A DNA stretch of 45,134 nt from a virus: IMG/VR virus record IMGVR_UViG_3300020160_002825, positions 1 through 45,134 of that record; one strand, 5' to 3'. A program made the translations under genes and the position numbers. This document shows positions 39,201 through 45,134 of this stretch, piece after piece (the first letter of the stretch is position 1; the number at the start of each line of letters is the position of its first letter). Below the pieces are notes generated by a model. It did no database searches. It was not told where the DNA came from and saw nothing but the letters and a program-made list of their open reading frames with translations.

Positions 39201-41066
39201 AAGGTCCTCGGAATGGACTCAATTCCTGGCGAGACGCTTAACGACCTCCTGCGCCTGACCATGACGGGTACCCTGCCGGGAATGAGCGCAGCAATGCAGA
39301 AGATGTCCACTACAGACCTATTTAAGAGCATTCTGGCCAATGCCGAAGACGTTGCAACAATGGGCAAGCAAACCCTTGCCCTTGGCGAGACGATGGGCAA
39401 CTTGGAGTTTGGCCAATTTGCGGCAGAAAGCGGAACGTACGATATCCCTACAAGTTTGAGTAACGGCCTTTCTAAATACAACACGTTTTCCAGCGCAAGC
39501 GGATTCAACGTATTCCGTGGGGACAATGAAGAGAGCGGCCTGCTTGCAACATTCATGAACGAGGCAATCTCTGCCGGGCTAAAGTATACGGACGTTGGGG
39601 TAAAGGACTCGAAGACTGGAAAAGACAAGGTGTTTACTGGCGCTACTGCGATTAGGGACTATCTAAAGAGCATTAAGCCAGCAGGCGGTTTCGGAACAGC
39701 GGAAAAAGATAAAGAGAAGTACGCAGTTCTTGAGTACGCAGAGGCGCTCCTGAGCGGCAAGAACACCTTTGGAACTACAGCAAAGATGGCAATCCTTGCC
39801 CAGAGAACCCTTGAGCAGGGACTTACAGACTTCGAAACCGCCACAAAGACCAACATTAATATGGCAAGCATCCTTGAGGCAGACCTTAGCGATGAGGTGA
39901 TCAACAAGTTTATTGCGGCCTCTGGGGAAACCCCAACGGCAGAGTCGGTAAAGAAGTTGCGGGATATGGTCCGGGACACGTATTCAGACGTTCTTGCAAG
40001 GTTTGACCTTGAGGAATATGTAAAGTTTGCTGATAGCACAGACTCAAGGATTGGAGAACTTTCTAATACAGTTGACTCGCTTGACGACGCCATGAGCCAC
40101 CTTGCGGGAACGCTTGGCTCGGCGCAGAAGGATCTGACTACCCTCGACAAGATTCTGTTTGGTACAACCTACAACAGCACTGCCCCAATCCCTGGAATTG
40201 ACGCTGCGACCGAGCAGTTGCAAAGCGTGACCGACGCAATTGAGGCAACCAGGTCGGCGTTTGAGTCGACAATGACCAACCTTGAGGCGTACGCAGATTC
40301 ACTCCAGGGCCCAATCGGCGCATTCCACCAGTTGGCAGAGGCAATGGCACTCGTTGCTGGGATCACGCTTCCAACCACAGGGACAGCAGCCCCAACAACG
40401 GGCGCTACAACTCCAACGGCAGGCGGCAGGAGTGGCTCACTTGCATTTGGCGGCGCACCTTCTGCAACTACGCCAAACGCGACATTTGGAATGGGGCTAA
40501 CCCTTGAACAGATGCGGGGAATTACGCCTATCGGGAAAACCCCAGAAAGTCTTACGGGCTCACGGCGCTACGAGGACGGCCAGGTTATTGATGGCATGAC
40601 CGGCCTGCCAGAGGGAATGCTGGGTCACGCAACGGTTATCGGGATTTACGACGCGGTGCTAGACATGGTGGTTGAATACGAGGAAATTTCTGATCGGCTC
40701 AAGGCCAAAATGAAAGAACGGCATGATAGGCTATTTAATGAACGGGAGGATATGCGATTTAATGATGAGTACAAGCAAGCCAGAGCGATGCCCGTTGCGC
40801 CAATCACAGAGTTCAACGCCGAACTCAAGGCTAGACTCGCGGAATACGCGGCAGCCTTTGCCTCGTCGATCCAGACAGTGGGGATTAACGGGGCACAGAC
40901 AACCGTCACAATGTATAATCAGATTCCGATAACCATTACAATCAACGATGCTCAGGATATGAATACCGCCGACCTTGCGGAACAGGTCGAAGAGGCCGTC
41001 GGTAGGGCCATCAGGGCATCGGGCGGGTCGTACATCTCGTCCCCAGCGGGATCAATTTCAGGTTAG
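24282..41066 (+). CDS. Giant tape measure protein with embedded metallopeptidase
   Basis: A 5594-residue protein, far above the usual 700-2000. The N-terminal half is coiled coil. A zincin-like domain lies near residues 1330-1545, with HEGGH at 1444-1448 and a GEYLANVMA helix near 1531 that could give the third ligand. Four copies of a YG[YF]G motif occur at 1214, 1599, 1800 and 2055. A Pro-rich hinge of about 35 residues lies near 2600-2636. The conserved tape measure core (RDIANVTPFRFQPLVEASLK) spans about 2850-3200. Membrane segments follow at about 3316-3356, 3393-3456 and 3950-4020. An EF-hand-like loop lies near 4099. It sets tail length and probably crosses the host membrane. Confidence 0.93.
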   Translation: MADFGGNDDQDIKINIDVVGASESATEIDAVADSIESVADSIEGLTKAAETALGAAETAQKAVDAAAKIKMATPEERASFDEAAAKRRAQYDAARVAATEAQARQEALAAAHVDRAVEARLDSMSELEAVSERVRKIEEESSSAINSQRAALDELIRRRNEAAVAISRAYESAEDARSRRSELEITLALQESTKLKPYTGPLIDPKSIKEAEDQVAQLRKDLDSIVAPATSAITTREATKDAPTRVGSSGQKEILVPSSTRTPEVQKEIDTSIKALQDAAKAGMEAILKNNRVNSPDRLEGGAKSRYDQLRTASESSDISELMRNLGRIAEISSEIAKIEEEVRAESARLAAARKEIAEVQPEYNKRTHEVVEGPDGKKGFRQKKDQSEARPYGERLAAARDQERESEAAIRLAEQRMVYLGGRGTGSVFGGTESSKLLDLIKRLENRPEIASERPTRWVPEAKISGDASAAESVLKSPEVSALRNSLARLETELAKARGQIGEYEKPITVDGVTRTSGAPIRDPNGRSDAQLRAEADELGKVEARFRSAAATNSSFSKTVEELDRKIAEAKVAYASAVIDAQRKIKEAVQDVIGEVDFDKLVKIFMKEIADTMIEEFKAAAPRTDEEVAEFRNRILSKAYTPGRATGRRKASDVEVLQGDEMPPAPVPEGAARIAAEAAVGRAIQNSPALRAIKVVSSRESEDRRVEERMRGLRSGGRSVSDALPSGDLREIGTTGVSRGISRARVQLLEIEETELAAIENRTEVEAQRLAIIRAELREIAKGGVKASGGISGLLAAIGVEEDRRIGFIEDEETGVLRPSRSRIAGVQNPLAMARVSQLFAPYPSYSREEDGAVKNEEIGNPVSAMLSTRIEKTGERGIELQTVTATGKDLAEFVDTVDRTVVNIEALFAEITATLSSGKTVKPEIAGELRDHLVGLMSIMAAVQKMKIDPSQMNRESAAAMERIKDVVGALGQRDGGVLGALDLIKSGAATSGGVSESDRPALAAVIARDILTPLIPNLDALTQASKNAYSVKQTRGAGTGRADVPGVPFGDYGAAAEESQLRAIAETVTAGNPEEITKILAEAMARNLLDPDALRVMIPGEGTLGGKPKRADLKALSAEPGKFDLGNAETRTEFAKIIQGVPKIMEVLGNFPLLLDLLDQDPEILKQLAEEERQAKVDLELLKQRIAAFKAYIPELASDAPELGDGSPRVYGYGFDPVRVASLTRRPGAVMQRNMETSPLTPAMSRLSRVTSLEGLTPEQIQSIGIGMIPYDLHDDAVRSGVKYPKDNENVPLDEAKIIAQAVLDYLASKGLQVSMVDVDQSHATTGDRGDLPPLPDKATITVVHKGDEVSADPAAYAAANELLALLEKIPTVNRGITVTTVHSTDDTYKNAPGFSHVTRGVEQPDGGYHTYASLQVAENMRTKRDGEMVPMMGFGAIASHEGGHMTAIGGRGFSDMGRQIEPIHEAIYDYMMKIQETLGDPDSGLTGDIRTRLGRILSDYVMNVPAISDSAPYDEWAAHINQYTGEYLANVMAQINGHTQGHWRGVAPRTGTFTQATLDLVAERFGGLSATGREAYRSGRESEDQRREERRRKTYGYGEESEAPPEAMKTEEILAAVTDGLTRKLALDKQGQIIVQNIEPEEGYLVGGTQQEAGGVDQNVPKTSVAGPKGLGEALAKFIKDNESQIRARLMAGVETWIGMWDQSFTDPRKPGEEVTGTAFDLTEVIPFDQRDRAVKLGVGREQRGVGAYRGGKYSGADAIDLMPQYSEEQRARMQSQQITHDRVRGRGFVPLGRIYGYGDDFDESFKKISGQESLGAFTAEDEDKLKEIEQALKTSSAKIKSLQDQIDAIYDSIDSEEGSGESEGSLRATAQDLDKKIDELLDSEDTLQDARQDLLLKKKVAADKAEERQYALLRELLESAVISDGSGIADFIGSKGDNAVGAAGLSRIGGDITRPGEAISAGIPREILDYAFSIQNKLGGLTSGGEVIDDRIVDQILIEAIARIMPELESGEMPEQENDDGSTSTFPIERIRRNILLMQARLKAQRGQIYGFGGDDATQLGKMPVTGEAMQLGKMPVEGKIEYLGAPGRAPYKFSDEEIPLTFDFAAMKKKRDEERGRQADEIQVDTTQTMSPEEGARELERTGRTDVPPDRPEYAPFAPTLPPEWESWSPREGGSRLALTAAQKDLIASRGAEQSGNPRTWNNIMAQIAAGRSTLDVDNEDAKELLDMVLDEEDVQDDRKRAGEPAPAGEQRVVSSLIAKLKNIIAANEEKGKQAAAESEEDMPDDDGSFEEDSSDTYAPVEEEKPKPKKEKKPRKKKAPVGADDRSTLVTPREAEIAQAEELGVSTEELATLTPAQIEGLIRERQEKDMAENAKRDEERLKTAGTRAEAGRKKAREIMDPRARLETPMEAQIDEGAEVGLSPDEAVRVDPSVIAKRKRDADEAKIAELNAADAARRKKIHDDQQARSAAAAAREKAASDRKNAADAARAKAKEEEAKTAEESVPEATEAPKAPAEPTREEAEEIYAEDLKAKKARLAALRRAAAARRKAARAAGFLSDAAAQEAAEMEKGAEEERARVAGSQQEAPAQDAVPPAPPAPPRPPAPPTPPTPPTPPRPPAPPTPPTPPAGGGEQPDDTSRIDAEVNEAIARTGLGSKLPALEAIVARIAEEIEKMVNAKMEEGAKAGISYDRDALKSEIIESNVGGFKGFLIYLDRIAEQAENLRSQKAMPIMGQGETAGTPRAVAERIGNASWLPDGLKRQELLKIAEDFDRLGQEVALFIEMSRQGKLKIQKEVQSASTGKGGGGDDAGDGSATGGGGSDWGNEGYKAPNLENVYKGMEHLKQLSNIYRELRPQVLHLTGNIDQSSLMMQKQQQAAENVTRALGAYMNVNTGIIRSLKTQVGRAATFLFVQQIGREIATVVEHLQSGVFKFNQVLENTTVGFNTLFANTLQAATSAENELVPAYNAVGVQIGFIKEQALTFNEALLLTSKAADNMVARIRDIANVTPFRFQPLVEASLKMKAFGFEAREIPDMVNAISNAVAALGGNDEKIDRIAYALGQMNSAGRVYQNDMMQLANAGVAGYRMLSEKMLTDLIALKKYAMGELSGLPDYVIDEMKRLQNVIGSANFVKSFGTMDQMIETLKDPKRAEGLIRNMAKRGFLMGSVAARAITEGMDKQYQGSADRLSRTMTGALSTIADLSQNFMAMAFKPLYDSVRDTIVELGQFMLKSQQITVFIESFSKNVANFVNSLKGFGPALEKVAQIFINVFVGGLGAALERGSQFGAVFTDIVDKVGSGLALIGDILSDKVGRGLATAATLGTIFAKAIMANPMIATITLIVVAISGLADAIRKNSFFFGSYLSVFVDSIKGFITIIADALATIAKELATSAISSFIASMAVAIGALMPFLTVLLGTFALLLKVLTPFAPILGLLLGIFIAFKTATMLWQVVTATLAKPIAGIVTAWNSASDAVTKYGSAVRLTADRHADLKAEKIAARDYVKGDNGEVLMDEKGRPIINYNRATEKINSQGYPDPTTGERATRLVGAGGKVKSFLGNVEDTVFRGPLGFLKGILTQPREKIFGAMAPDFGDGFTLRHQDSGQGHMSPVFTGQKLQSRFESFQKGGVLQDLGMQLSNAGILEIPGMKDGKLDASANKYTTAWGKNFETLVLIEREASYVMTKAFEKVEAMAAKYKQAMDSGDAGAANAIIADFKKSKEGRIILPMLMRAKGDKRKLGKVSDEEIGTLLGEFHSGGLKLSKRDMRRIETLPPEVQKLIYGDVGKRVASGDSKLTKGESEELEKVRARGISSAALKGGSVGMIQKMAAAMSNFYDVINKKTAQLIKNVPLLNKLQTVKLGGAGTGLSQIQQGEDGAYYYTGKDGNITNRKVSQDKVNARRTMRGGAFGKLAGLGGMLSQGGAILGIGSASSRAAGMPNAVLAGLEMFGMGNILGPDLKQTLSQKSGLFQSLGNGIGSMIGMGVGGMIPIIGPIIGPAIGSMIGELAGSMADSIIRGSEAAVEQQKARIEANKKIGLSEADATEAAKLQSKIDKAQGLTGANAGGIPFIVNGVEALPDNVDTEALSASLSTTEMLEKFDYDKSGSIDGGTEMTRAIAANNAEIMYGYAGIGLGAGKDVFAKDSAGNYIYTGENDVALRQKATDRGYVDIPSTAMSGVTGTKEELAAYDKLIKQKAAIAAGSVGANDFAAMFPDLPQTANELRKLNLTEITAPTASDSGDAATRQKGEGMNQVLQLAGFAFNKEQNASTAFDDAQLRQYLQSGKNFEGVIKQLQEAKDSGAVLSVASQKLLDYSDLLKVETANSYTDEFGNIRDMYKGGIARLVSYDAAQVAATEQKDKDGNVIADSGKSFTDLLGYKAVEMGKGINGGDTQYNSLVMETLKQIGRIDPVDAMLEAGVIKSIDEMVGWSTQQLKDALAKTVEYFDAFNKRAKELTPKVDLKSSRRELMDEFGSELGYKLFDQFFEERKRLSGLEAERKKLGGDAELSRLQMLEDATKDKFRTTTTKTYEGGAIVASSTDRQAMPSILTTAEAAKLARIRAIDKEILATRYQVFKIGVLEDKRQSASEAIRNQAIKDEAALARFKSDNSAQLSIITTKITQNKSLTRDEIALMEREAALRDKIFNLTEREVDLGQSLAILEGQGISISNKELLNNQALLQILARKADLQAIANKSGQSAVHWAQLEAQAKAQGMALAEKQNDLSVARNEEMQKQNVTSFGDAAVAASRDAWWSETSQAQARAYEAFMARTQSLRNTIKAMETNMNSLTAKLKDNPYGYSAEELTTIRQLVAQAQGALVGGDQGTATASAIQRNTSLLSTMASVAQKAYDRVKKAQQTTHDEYIKQLDEQGKAIDERYRKRTQEQTEKGLLEQLQLSGLQMRSESADPIEAAKAFYDAKNSLAEFYIEKQKDDELKAIEDEKQRYSKQFQENTDAQEQVYSASITRMQNRFEAVSKVLGMDSIPGETLNDLLRLTMTGTLPGMSAAMQKMSTTDLFKSILANAEDVATMGKQTLALGETMGNLEFGQFAAESGTYDIPTSLSNGLSKYNTFSSASGFNVFRGDNEESGLLATFMNEAISAGLKYTDVGVKDSKTGKDKVFTGATAIRDYLKSIKPAGGFGTAEKDKEKYAVLEYAEALLSGKNTFGTTAKMAILAQRTLEQGLTDFETATKTNINMASILEADLSDEVINKFIAASGETPTAESVKKLRDMVRDTYSDVLARFDLEEYVKFADSTDSRIGELSNTVDSLDDAMSHLAGTLGSAQKDLTTLDKILFGTTYNSTAPIPGIDAATEQLQSVTDAIEATRSAFESTMTNLEAYADSLQGPIGAFHQLAEAMALVAGITLPTTGTAAPTTGATTPTAGGRSGSLAFGGAPSATTPNATFGMGLTLEQMRGITPIGKTPESLTGSRRYEDGQVIDGMTGLPEGMLGHATVIGIYDAVLDMVVEYEEISDRLKAKMKERHDRLFNEREDMRFNDEYKQARAMPVAPITEFNAELKARLAEYAAAFASSIQTVGINGAQTTVTMYNQIPITITINDAQDMNTADLAEQVEEAVGRAIRASGGSYISSPAGSISG

Positions 41067-41074
41067 GATGAATT

Positions 41075-44000
41075 ATGGCAGTTAAGGTTATTGCACAGTT
41101 TAGGCCGGGATACCCACAATCATCTTCGTCTGTCCAGGCGCCGATGTGGATTGATATAACTTCGCGCATTGATTTCCAGTCATTGCAGTGGGAGCAGCAG
41201 GCAACCGACAAAAACACGTCGTTGCGCTTTGATATATTCACGTTCTTCCCCCTCTCGACCACAAGGTACGACGAGTACGCATCCTGGATATCGGGAAGCG
41301 CACCAGCGAACCCAGAGGACATCGACCCCCGCCTATCGGGCGCAATCCATGACACTTCTTTCTTCATTGACCTGACCAACAGGGCCGAAGTAAAACTTCT
41401 TGATAATGATGTAGTTGTCTGGGGCGGTGTTATCGGCAACGTGAACACCGAACGCTCGGGGGCTTCGTTTGTTGTGCAGCAGGTTGAGGCATTTGACTAC
41501 ACGGCGCTCCTTGATGAGATCGTCGTGCGCGACTACAACGCCCCAAATGTTTCCGAGTCTATCGGCGAGTTGCCAACTACGGCGGGGCTTACCAGCCAGG
41601 TTATTACTGGCGGAAACCAACTAATCGCTGGTCCGTATACATTCCGCGTGATTGCCGTGGATGGCGCGGGAGATCCGCTTGAAATCTTTACGCACATCAC
41701 GCAATACATTACGCCAACCGATGTGGCCCCAGCGGACAATACGGACACACCGCTTCGAACCATTGAACTGACTTGGGATGAGGTCGCCGGGGTAGATGAG
41801 TACCTGGTGTATGCCAAGCAGGGCATTGGCACTACGGGGCTCCACCTCCAGTCAACCATCGCTGCCGGAACGGAAACGTACTCACTCTCAACAATACCCG
41901 TAACTAACACTGTTACAAGCCCAGAGAAGTACGTCCAAAAGGGAAGCATCGACGTTGACATTATCTCCGGGTCATCTGATCCAGAGGACGCTAACTACAA
42001 GGGAATATTTAACGCTATTGACCCAGAACTTGATCCCGGCATTAACAATTTTGACTATGTAAAGCCAGCAAAGATTCTTGCTGATGGAACGCCAGATCCG
42101 GATGCCTCCTTTAGGTTCAGCCCCGTCCTGGAGACAGGCGTCACCCTTACGAGCCCATTTGGCGGCAAGACCCTTAAGCAAGCGCTGAAGACGATTAGCG
42201 ATAAAACTGGATCAATCTTCTGGGTAGACGCGGCAAAAAATCTTCACTATGCCAACAAAAAGGCGCAGGAACTTGTTCAGAACCCACGGTTTGACTCATC
42301 GTCAACTAATTGGACGCTTGGAACAAACCACACCATTCAGCCTTCTCGTGGGCCGTTTGGCTTCGGCAATGCGCTTGTTGCCTCGGGCTCCTCCTCAACC
42401 AACGAGAGCAAATCCGATCCGATTACCGTTACGGGTAACACTACCTACATGCCGCGCGTTCGCGGCTGGGCAGATGCGAACTTCTCGTCAAGTTGGGATT
42501 GCGAACTGCGATTCTATAGCGACGCTGCTGGCCTAACCCAGGTAGGTTCATCAAACACGCTCAGCCGCTCTGTTTCCTTTGACGGAACCGATGAGCAGCG
42601 CTGGTCTAAGGCCTGGGCTATTTCGAAGTCACACGCTACCGCAGTCTCCGCTCGGTTTATAGCCAAGCGTAAGGCTGGCGCAACTGGTGCATGTGCCTGG
42701 ACAGACTTCTCTCTAATTGAAGTGACTGGCACATACGGATTTTCTGATCGACCATCTGAGTCGCAATACCCAGTTCCCCTTCGCGGATTTGAAACCCCCA
42801 AAGCCCCACGTGAGGCAAGCAGCATTGCGAATAGGCTCCTTGTGTACGGTGTATACAAGGACCCAACTAACACAAACGAGTTGGAGTCAGTGGAATACAA
42901 CGCTGGGCTGGCGCTTACAAAAGCGCAAGGTGGGTCACTTGCCGCGAATACCTATTTTGTTCGCGTTGTTGCAACGACGCCGACCGGCGATGTCTATGTA
43001 AAATACGCCACGCAGATCATCACCGACGCCGACGTTGCTGCGCCAACTCCAGTCAGGACGCTCTCTGCAAACTGGTCTGCTGTCCCAACCGCAACTGAAT
43101 ACAAAATCTATATTGGCTCAGGGCGAATGACCATGAGGCTAAAGGCAACCCAGGCGGGAACTTCAATTACCATTACAAGTCTTCCAGCCGGCGGAGCGGC
43201 GCTTTCTGGAGAGCCAGATGTGTACTACTACAAGACGTTTGACTTTTCACCTGGCCTCTGGGAGAGCGGCGGAAAGGTAGTCGAAGCCAGCCTTAACGAT
43301 CAGTTGGTTGACTCCGAGGCCAAGGCAGAGGTTCGCGCGCTGGCCTTCTGGGAAGAGAAGGGCGTCGCAATGCGCACATGGGAGTTTGACCACCTTGAGG
43401 ACGCCCCGGAGGTTGGGACAGTCATTCCTTTTATTTGGGCCGCTGACGACGTTGCAGAGCCGCTTGTTGTTAAGGGAACAAAAGGCAAGTTCCTCGGGGA
43501 CAGGATTTTCTGGACAACAACTCTTGGTAGCGATCCATCACTTATTAAGAAGGGCGTTACGCAGATCTTTGCCGATATCAAGCAAGCAACGCTGCGTCTC
43601 AATGACGTTCTCCCGCCAGCAAGGCCGTCCAACCTTGCCCTTACAGCCCCGTCTGGGTCTCTCATCCAGACAGTTGACGGAGTAACGCGCGCAACAGTTA
43701 TCGCCAAATGGACGCCGAGCCAGGAAGACGACTTCTCCAACTACGTTGTCCAGTATGGGTATGACGTTAACTTTGCAAACGCTCAGGTCATTAACGTTGC
43801 GCAAACGCCAGAAGTTCGCTCCGTATCCACAGGGATAGCCGCCCAGGTTACCCACTCCTTCCAGGCGGAGCCAGGGAAGAAGTTGTTCTTCCGCGTTGCG
43901 TCCCAAGACAGGACCGGCAACAGGTCTGACTTTGTTGACGATTCCGTTATCCTGCCAGCAGACACAACGGCGCCAGATGCCCCCACTGGTGTCACGGTAA

Positions 44001-45134
44001 CCGCAAGCCTCAAGTCGATGGCAATTACGTGGTCGTTTGGATTCTATGACCCGGCTCTTCCAGACCAGAACACTAACAATACAGACTTTAGTAGGTTCAA
44101 AGTTTATCGAAAGCAGTACAACGCAGCAACAAACCCTAATGAGCCGTGGGTAAAGATCACTGAGACTTCGACTAATGTCTATATCGATACCTCATTCCCA
44201 AACTACACCAACCTTTACCAGTACAAAGTTTCATCAGTTGACCGAACGGGAAACGAGAGCGCGGCGGTTCAGGAAACAACCCCTACCTACAGGTCCCCAA
44301 ACAAGATTACGGGAACAGTTGATATTGAAGACGCAACTATTACTAGCGCGCAGATTGCATCACTTACCGCAAATCTGATTACTGCAGGAACGCTAAACAT
44401 CTCTACTGGCATGTCTATCGTTTCGGATGGAACGGCAACTCTTCCTCAGTTTGAAGTGGGCAAGGACGGCGTGATCATTAGGGATGACGATGGCAACACT
44501 GTACTCGAGGTGAACGGCGCAACGGCCAACCTCTTTGCCGACAACCTAAATGTCACCGGCATTGAAGCAACAGAGATTACCGTTGGATCTGGCGAAAACA
44601 TTGTGCGAGTAGGAAACTACCCAACCTCTTCCGCATCACCAACGTTCCGAGGTATCTGGGCGGGATCATCGGACCCAACCGCCGCCGAGTTCACCCTAAA
44701 CACCTTGGGCGTAATGACTGCGACAAGCGCATCTATTACAGGAACAGTAACGGCCAACAGTGGAGCAATTGGCGGCTGGGCAATTGATTCTAATAAGATC
44801 TACCAAGCCCTTGCCATATCCCCAAACATCGCCGGAATCTATACAGGTTCAAGTGCAAGCAATGGCCTTACATTCTTTGCTGGCGCAACAACAAGCACGG
44901 GGACTTCTGCCGCCTTTACCGTGACAAATGATGGCGCAGTGACTGCCAGCAATGCAAATGTAACGGGGACAATCTCAACAAATAACATTACCGCCACAGG
45001 CGGAACCGTTGGTGGCTGGACACTTTCTTCCACATCGCTAACATCGGGAACTGGCGCCAGCACGGTTGGCATTGCCACAAGCGGCGGCTATGCTTTTTAC
45101 GCGGGTGACAGCACTCCAGCAACCGCTGAATTTA
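41075..45134 (+). CDS. Tail tip / receptor-binding protein (incomplete, runs off the window)
   Basis: An open reading frame of at least 1353 residues with no stop before the window end. The N-terminal 390 residues include a baseplate-hub-like part (MAVKVIAQFRPGYPQ, then LQWEQQATDKNTSLRFDIF) with an FnIII-like insertion. A jelly-roll, CBM-like region starts near residue 395 (NPRFDSSSTNWTLG). Two FnIII-like domains lie near 850-960 and 970-1075. The C-terminal part has GAIGGWAID and GTVGGWTLS repeats common in tail fibre shafts. It probably forms the tail tip and binds sugars on the host surface. The start is 8 bases after the tape measure stop, with a weak AGGA site. Confidence 0.88.
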   Translation, partial: MAVKVIAQFRPGYPQSSSSVQAPMWIDITSRIDFQSLQWEQQATDKNTSLRFDIFTFFPLSTTRYDEYASWISGSAPANPEDIDPRLSGAIHDTSFFIDLTNRAEVKLLDNDVVVWGGVIGNVNTERSGASFVVQQVEAFDYTALLDEIVVRDYNAPNVSESIGELPTTAGLTSQVITGGNQLIAGPYTFRVIAVDGAGDPLEIFTHITQYITPTDVAPADNTDTPLRTIELTWDEVAGVDEYLVYAKQGIGTTGLHLQSTIAAGTETYSLSTIPVTNTVTSPEKYVQKGSIDVDIISGSSDPEDANYKGIFNAIDPELDPGINNFDYVKPAKILADGTPDPDASFRFSPVLETGVTLTSPFGGKTLKQALKTISDKTGSIFWVDAAKNLHYANKKAQELVQNPRFDSSSTNWTLGTNHTIQPSRGPFGFGNALVASGSSSTNESKSDPITVTGNTTYMPRVRGWADANFSSSWDCELRFYSDAAGLTQVGSSNTLSRSVSFDGTDEQRWSKAWAISKSHATAVSARFIAKRKAGATGACAWTDFSLIEVTGTYGFSDRPSESQYPVPLRGFETPKAPREASSIANRLLVYGVYKDPTNTNELESVEYNAGLALTKAQGGSLAANTYFVRVVATTPTGDVYVKYATQIITDADVAAPTPVRTLSANWSAVPTATEYKIYIGSGRMTMRLKATQAGTSITITSLPAGGAALSGEPDVYYYKTFDFSPGLWESGGKVVEASLNDQLVDSEAKAEVRALAFWEEKGVAMRTWEFDHLEDAPEVGTVIPFIWAADDVAEPLVVKGTKGKFLGDRIFWTTTLGSDPSLIKKGVTQIFADIKQATLRLNDVLPPARPSNLALTAPSGSLIQTVDGVTRATVIAKWTPSQEDDFSNYVVQYGYDVNFANAQVINVAQTPEVRSVSTGIAAQVTHSFQAEPGKKLFFRVASQDRTGNRSDFVDDSVILPADTTAPDAPTGVTVTASLKSMAITWSFGFYDPALPDQNTNNTDFSRFKVYRKQYNAATNPNEPWVKITETSTNVYIDTSFPNYTNLYQYKVSSVDRTGNESAAVQETTPTYRSPNKITGTVDIEDATITSAQIASLTANLITAGTLNISTGMSIVSDGTATLPQFEVGKDGVIIRDDDGNTVLEVNGATANLFADNLNVTGIEATEITVGSGENIVRVGNYPTSSASPTFRGIWAGSSDPTAAEFTLNTLGVMTATSASITGTVTANSGAIGGWAIDSNKIYQALAISPNIAGIYTGSSASNGLTFFAGATTSTGTSAAFTVTNDGAVTASNANVTGTISTNNITATGGTVGGWTLSSTSLTSGTGASTVGIATSGGYAFYAGDSTPATAEF

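Noticed and set aside
1-45134. Integrase, excisionase or attachment sites suggesting a temperate phage
   Set aside because: No recombinase motif was seen on either strand. HTH proteins alone do not show lysogeny.

Overview
The window is part of the genome of a tailed, siphovirus-type bacteriophage. It carries an HK97-type head module, a tail module with an exceptionally long tape measure gene, a recombination/replication module, and a strip of small accessory genes. No integrase, large terminase, endolysin or tRNA gene is visible, so terminase and lysis genes must lie outside the window. The host cannot be read directly. Sigma70-like promoters, strong Shine-Dalgarno sites, several apparently leaderless genes and an actinophage-style annealing protein fit an actinobacterial or similar host, but this is weak inference.

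Layout. (1) 1-5810, plus strand: a chain of small cassettes. Most have a near-identical sigma70-type promoter (TTCGGTGGATT, 13 nt, TGGCAT), a hairpin at the predicted 5' end of the mRNA, one to three tiny genes with a second hairpin between them, a terminator often closed by a UUCG loop, and a degenerate GTTATG/TACCC repeat array that leads into the next promoter. Three cassettes end in a membrane micropeptide of 17-26 residues, and two of these are clearly related. (2) 5958-11415, minus strand: one tightly overlapped operon, read from 11415 leftwards: zinc-ribbon/HTH protein, unknown protein, HTH protein, ssDNA-annealing protein, PD-(D/E)XK nuclease, two small Cys-rich proteins, DnaD-like initiator, DnaC-like loader, RusA resolvase, SSB, and finally a thioredoxin beyond a hairpin. 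It starts at a TTGACG-17-CATACT promoter whose transcript should be leaderless. (3) 11449-15409, minus strand: a Cys-rich protein, a small protein, the portal (carrying an embedded HAD phosphatase-like domain), several small proteins and an HNH protein. (4) 15410-15636: a divergent control region holding promoters and a 14-bp exact match to a bacterial chromosomal parS core. (5) 15637-20696, plus strand: prohead protease fused to an acidic, coiled-coil scaffold-like tail, major capsid protein, connector and head-closure genes. (6) 20698-22361, minus strand: an island with a metallophosphoesterase, an H1-histone-like protein and a small holin-like membrane protein. (7) 22465-45134, plus strand: tail terminator, major tail protein, two tail assembly chaperone frames joined by a GGGAAAA -1 slippery site, a 5594-residue tape measure protein, and an incomplete tail-tip/receptor-binding protein with a CBM-like region, FnIII-like domains and GGW repeats.

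How it works together. The divergent region near 15.5 kb separates the leftward portal and replication genes from the rightward capsid genes. The plus-strand genes build a head (protease/scaffold, capsid, connectors) and a very long flexible tail. The minus-strand operon supplies DNA replication and recombination. The left-hand cassettes look like independently controlled accessory genes, probably expressed early. The most unusual points are the cassette architecture with compensatory changes in the leader hairpins, the micropeptide family, the parS site, the portal-HAD fusion, the metallopeptidase-bearing giant tape measure, and the recurrent promoters placed directly against start codons.
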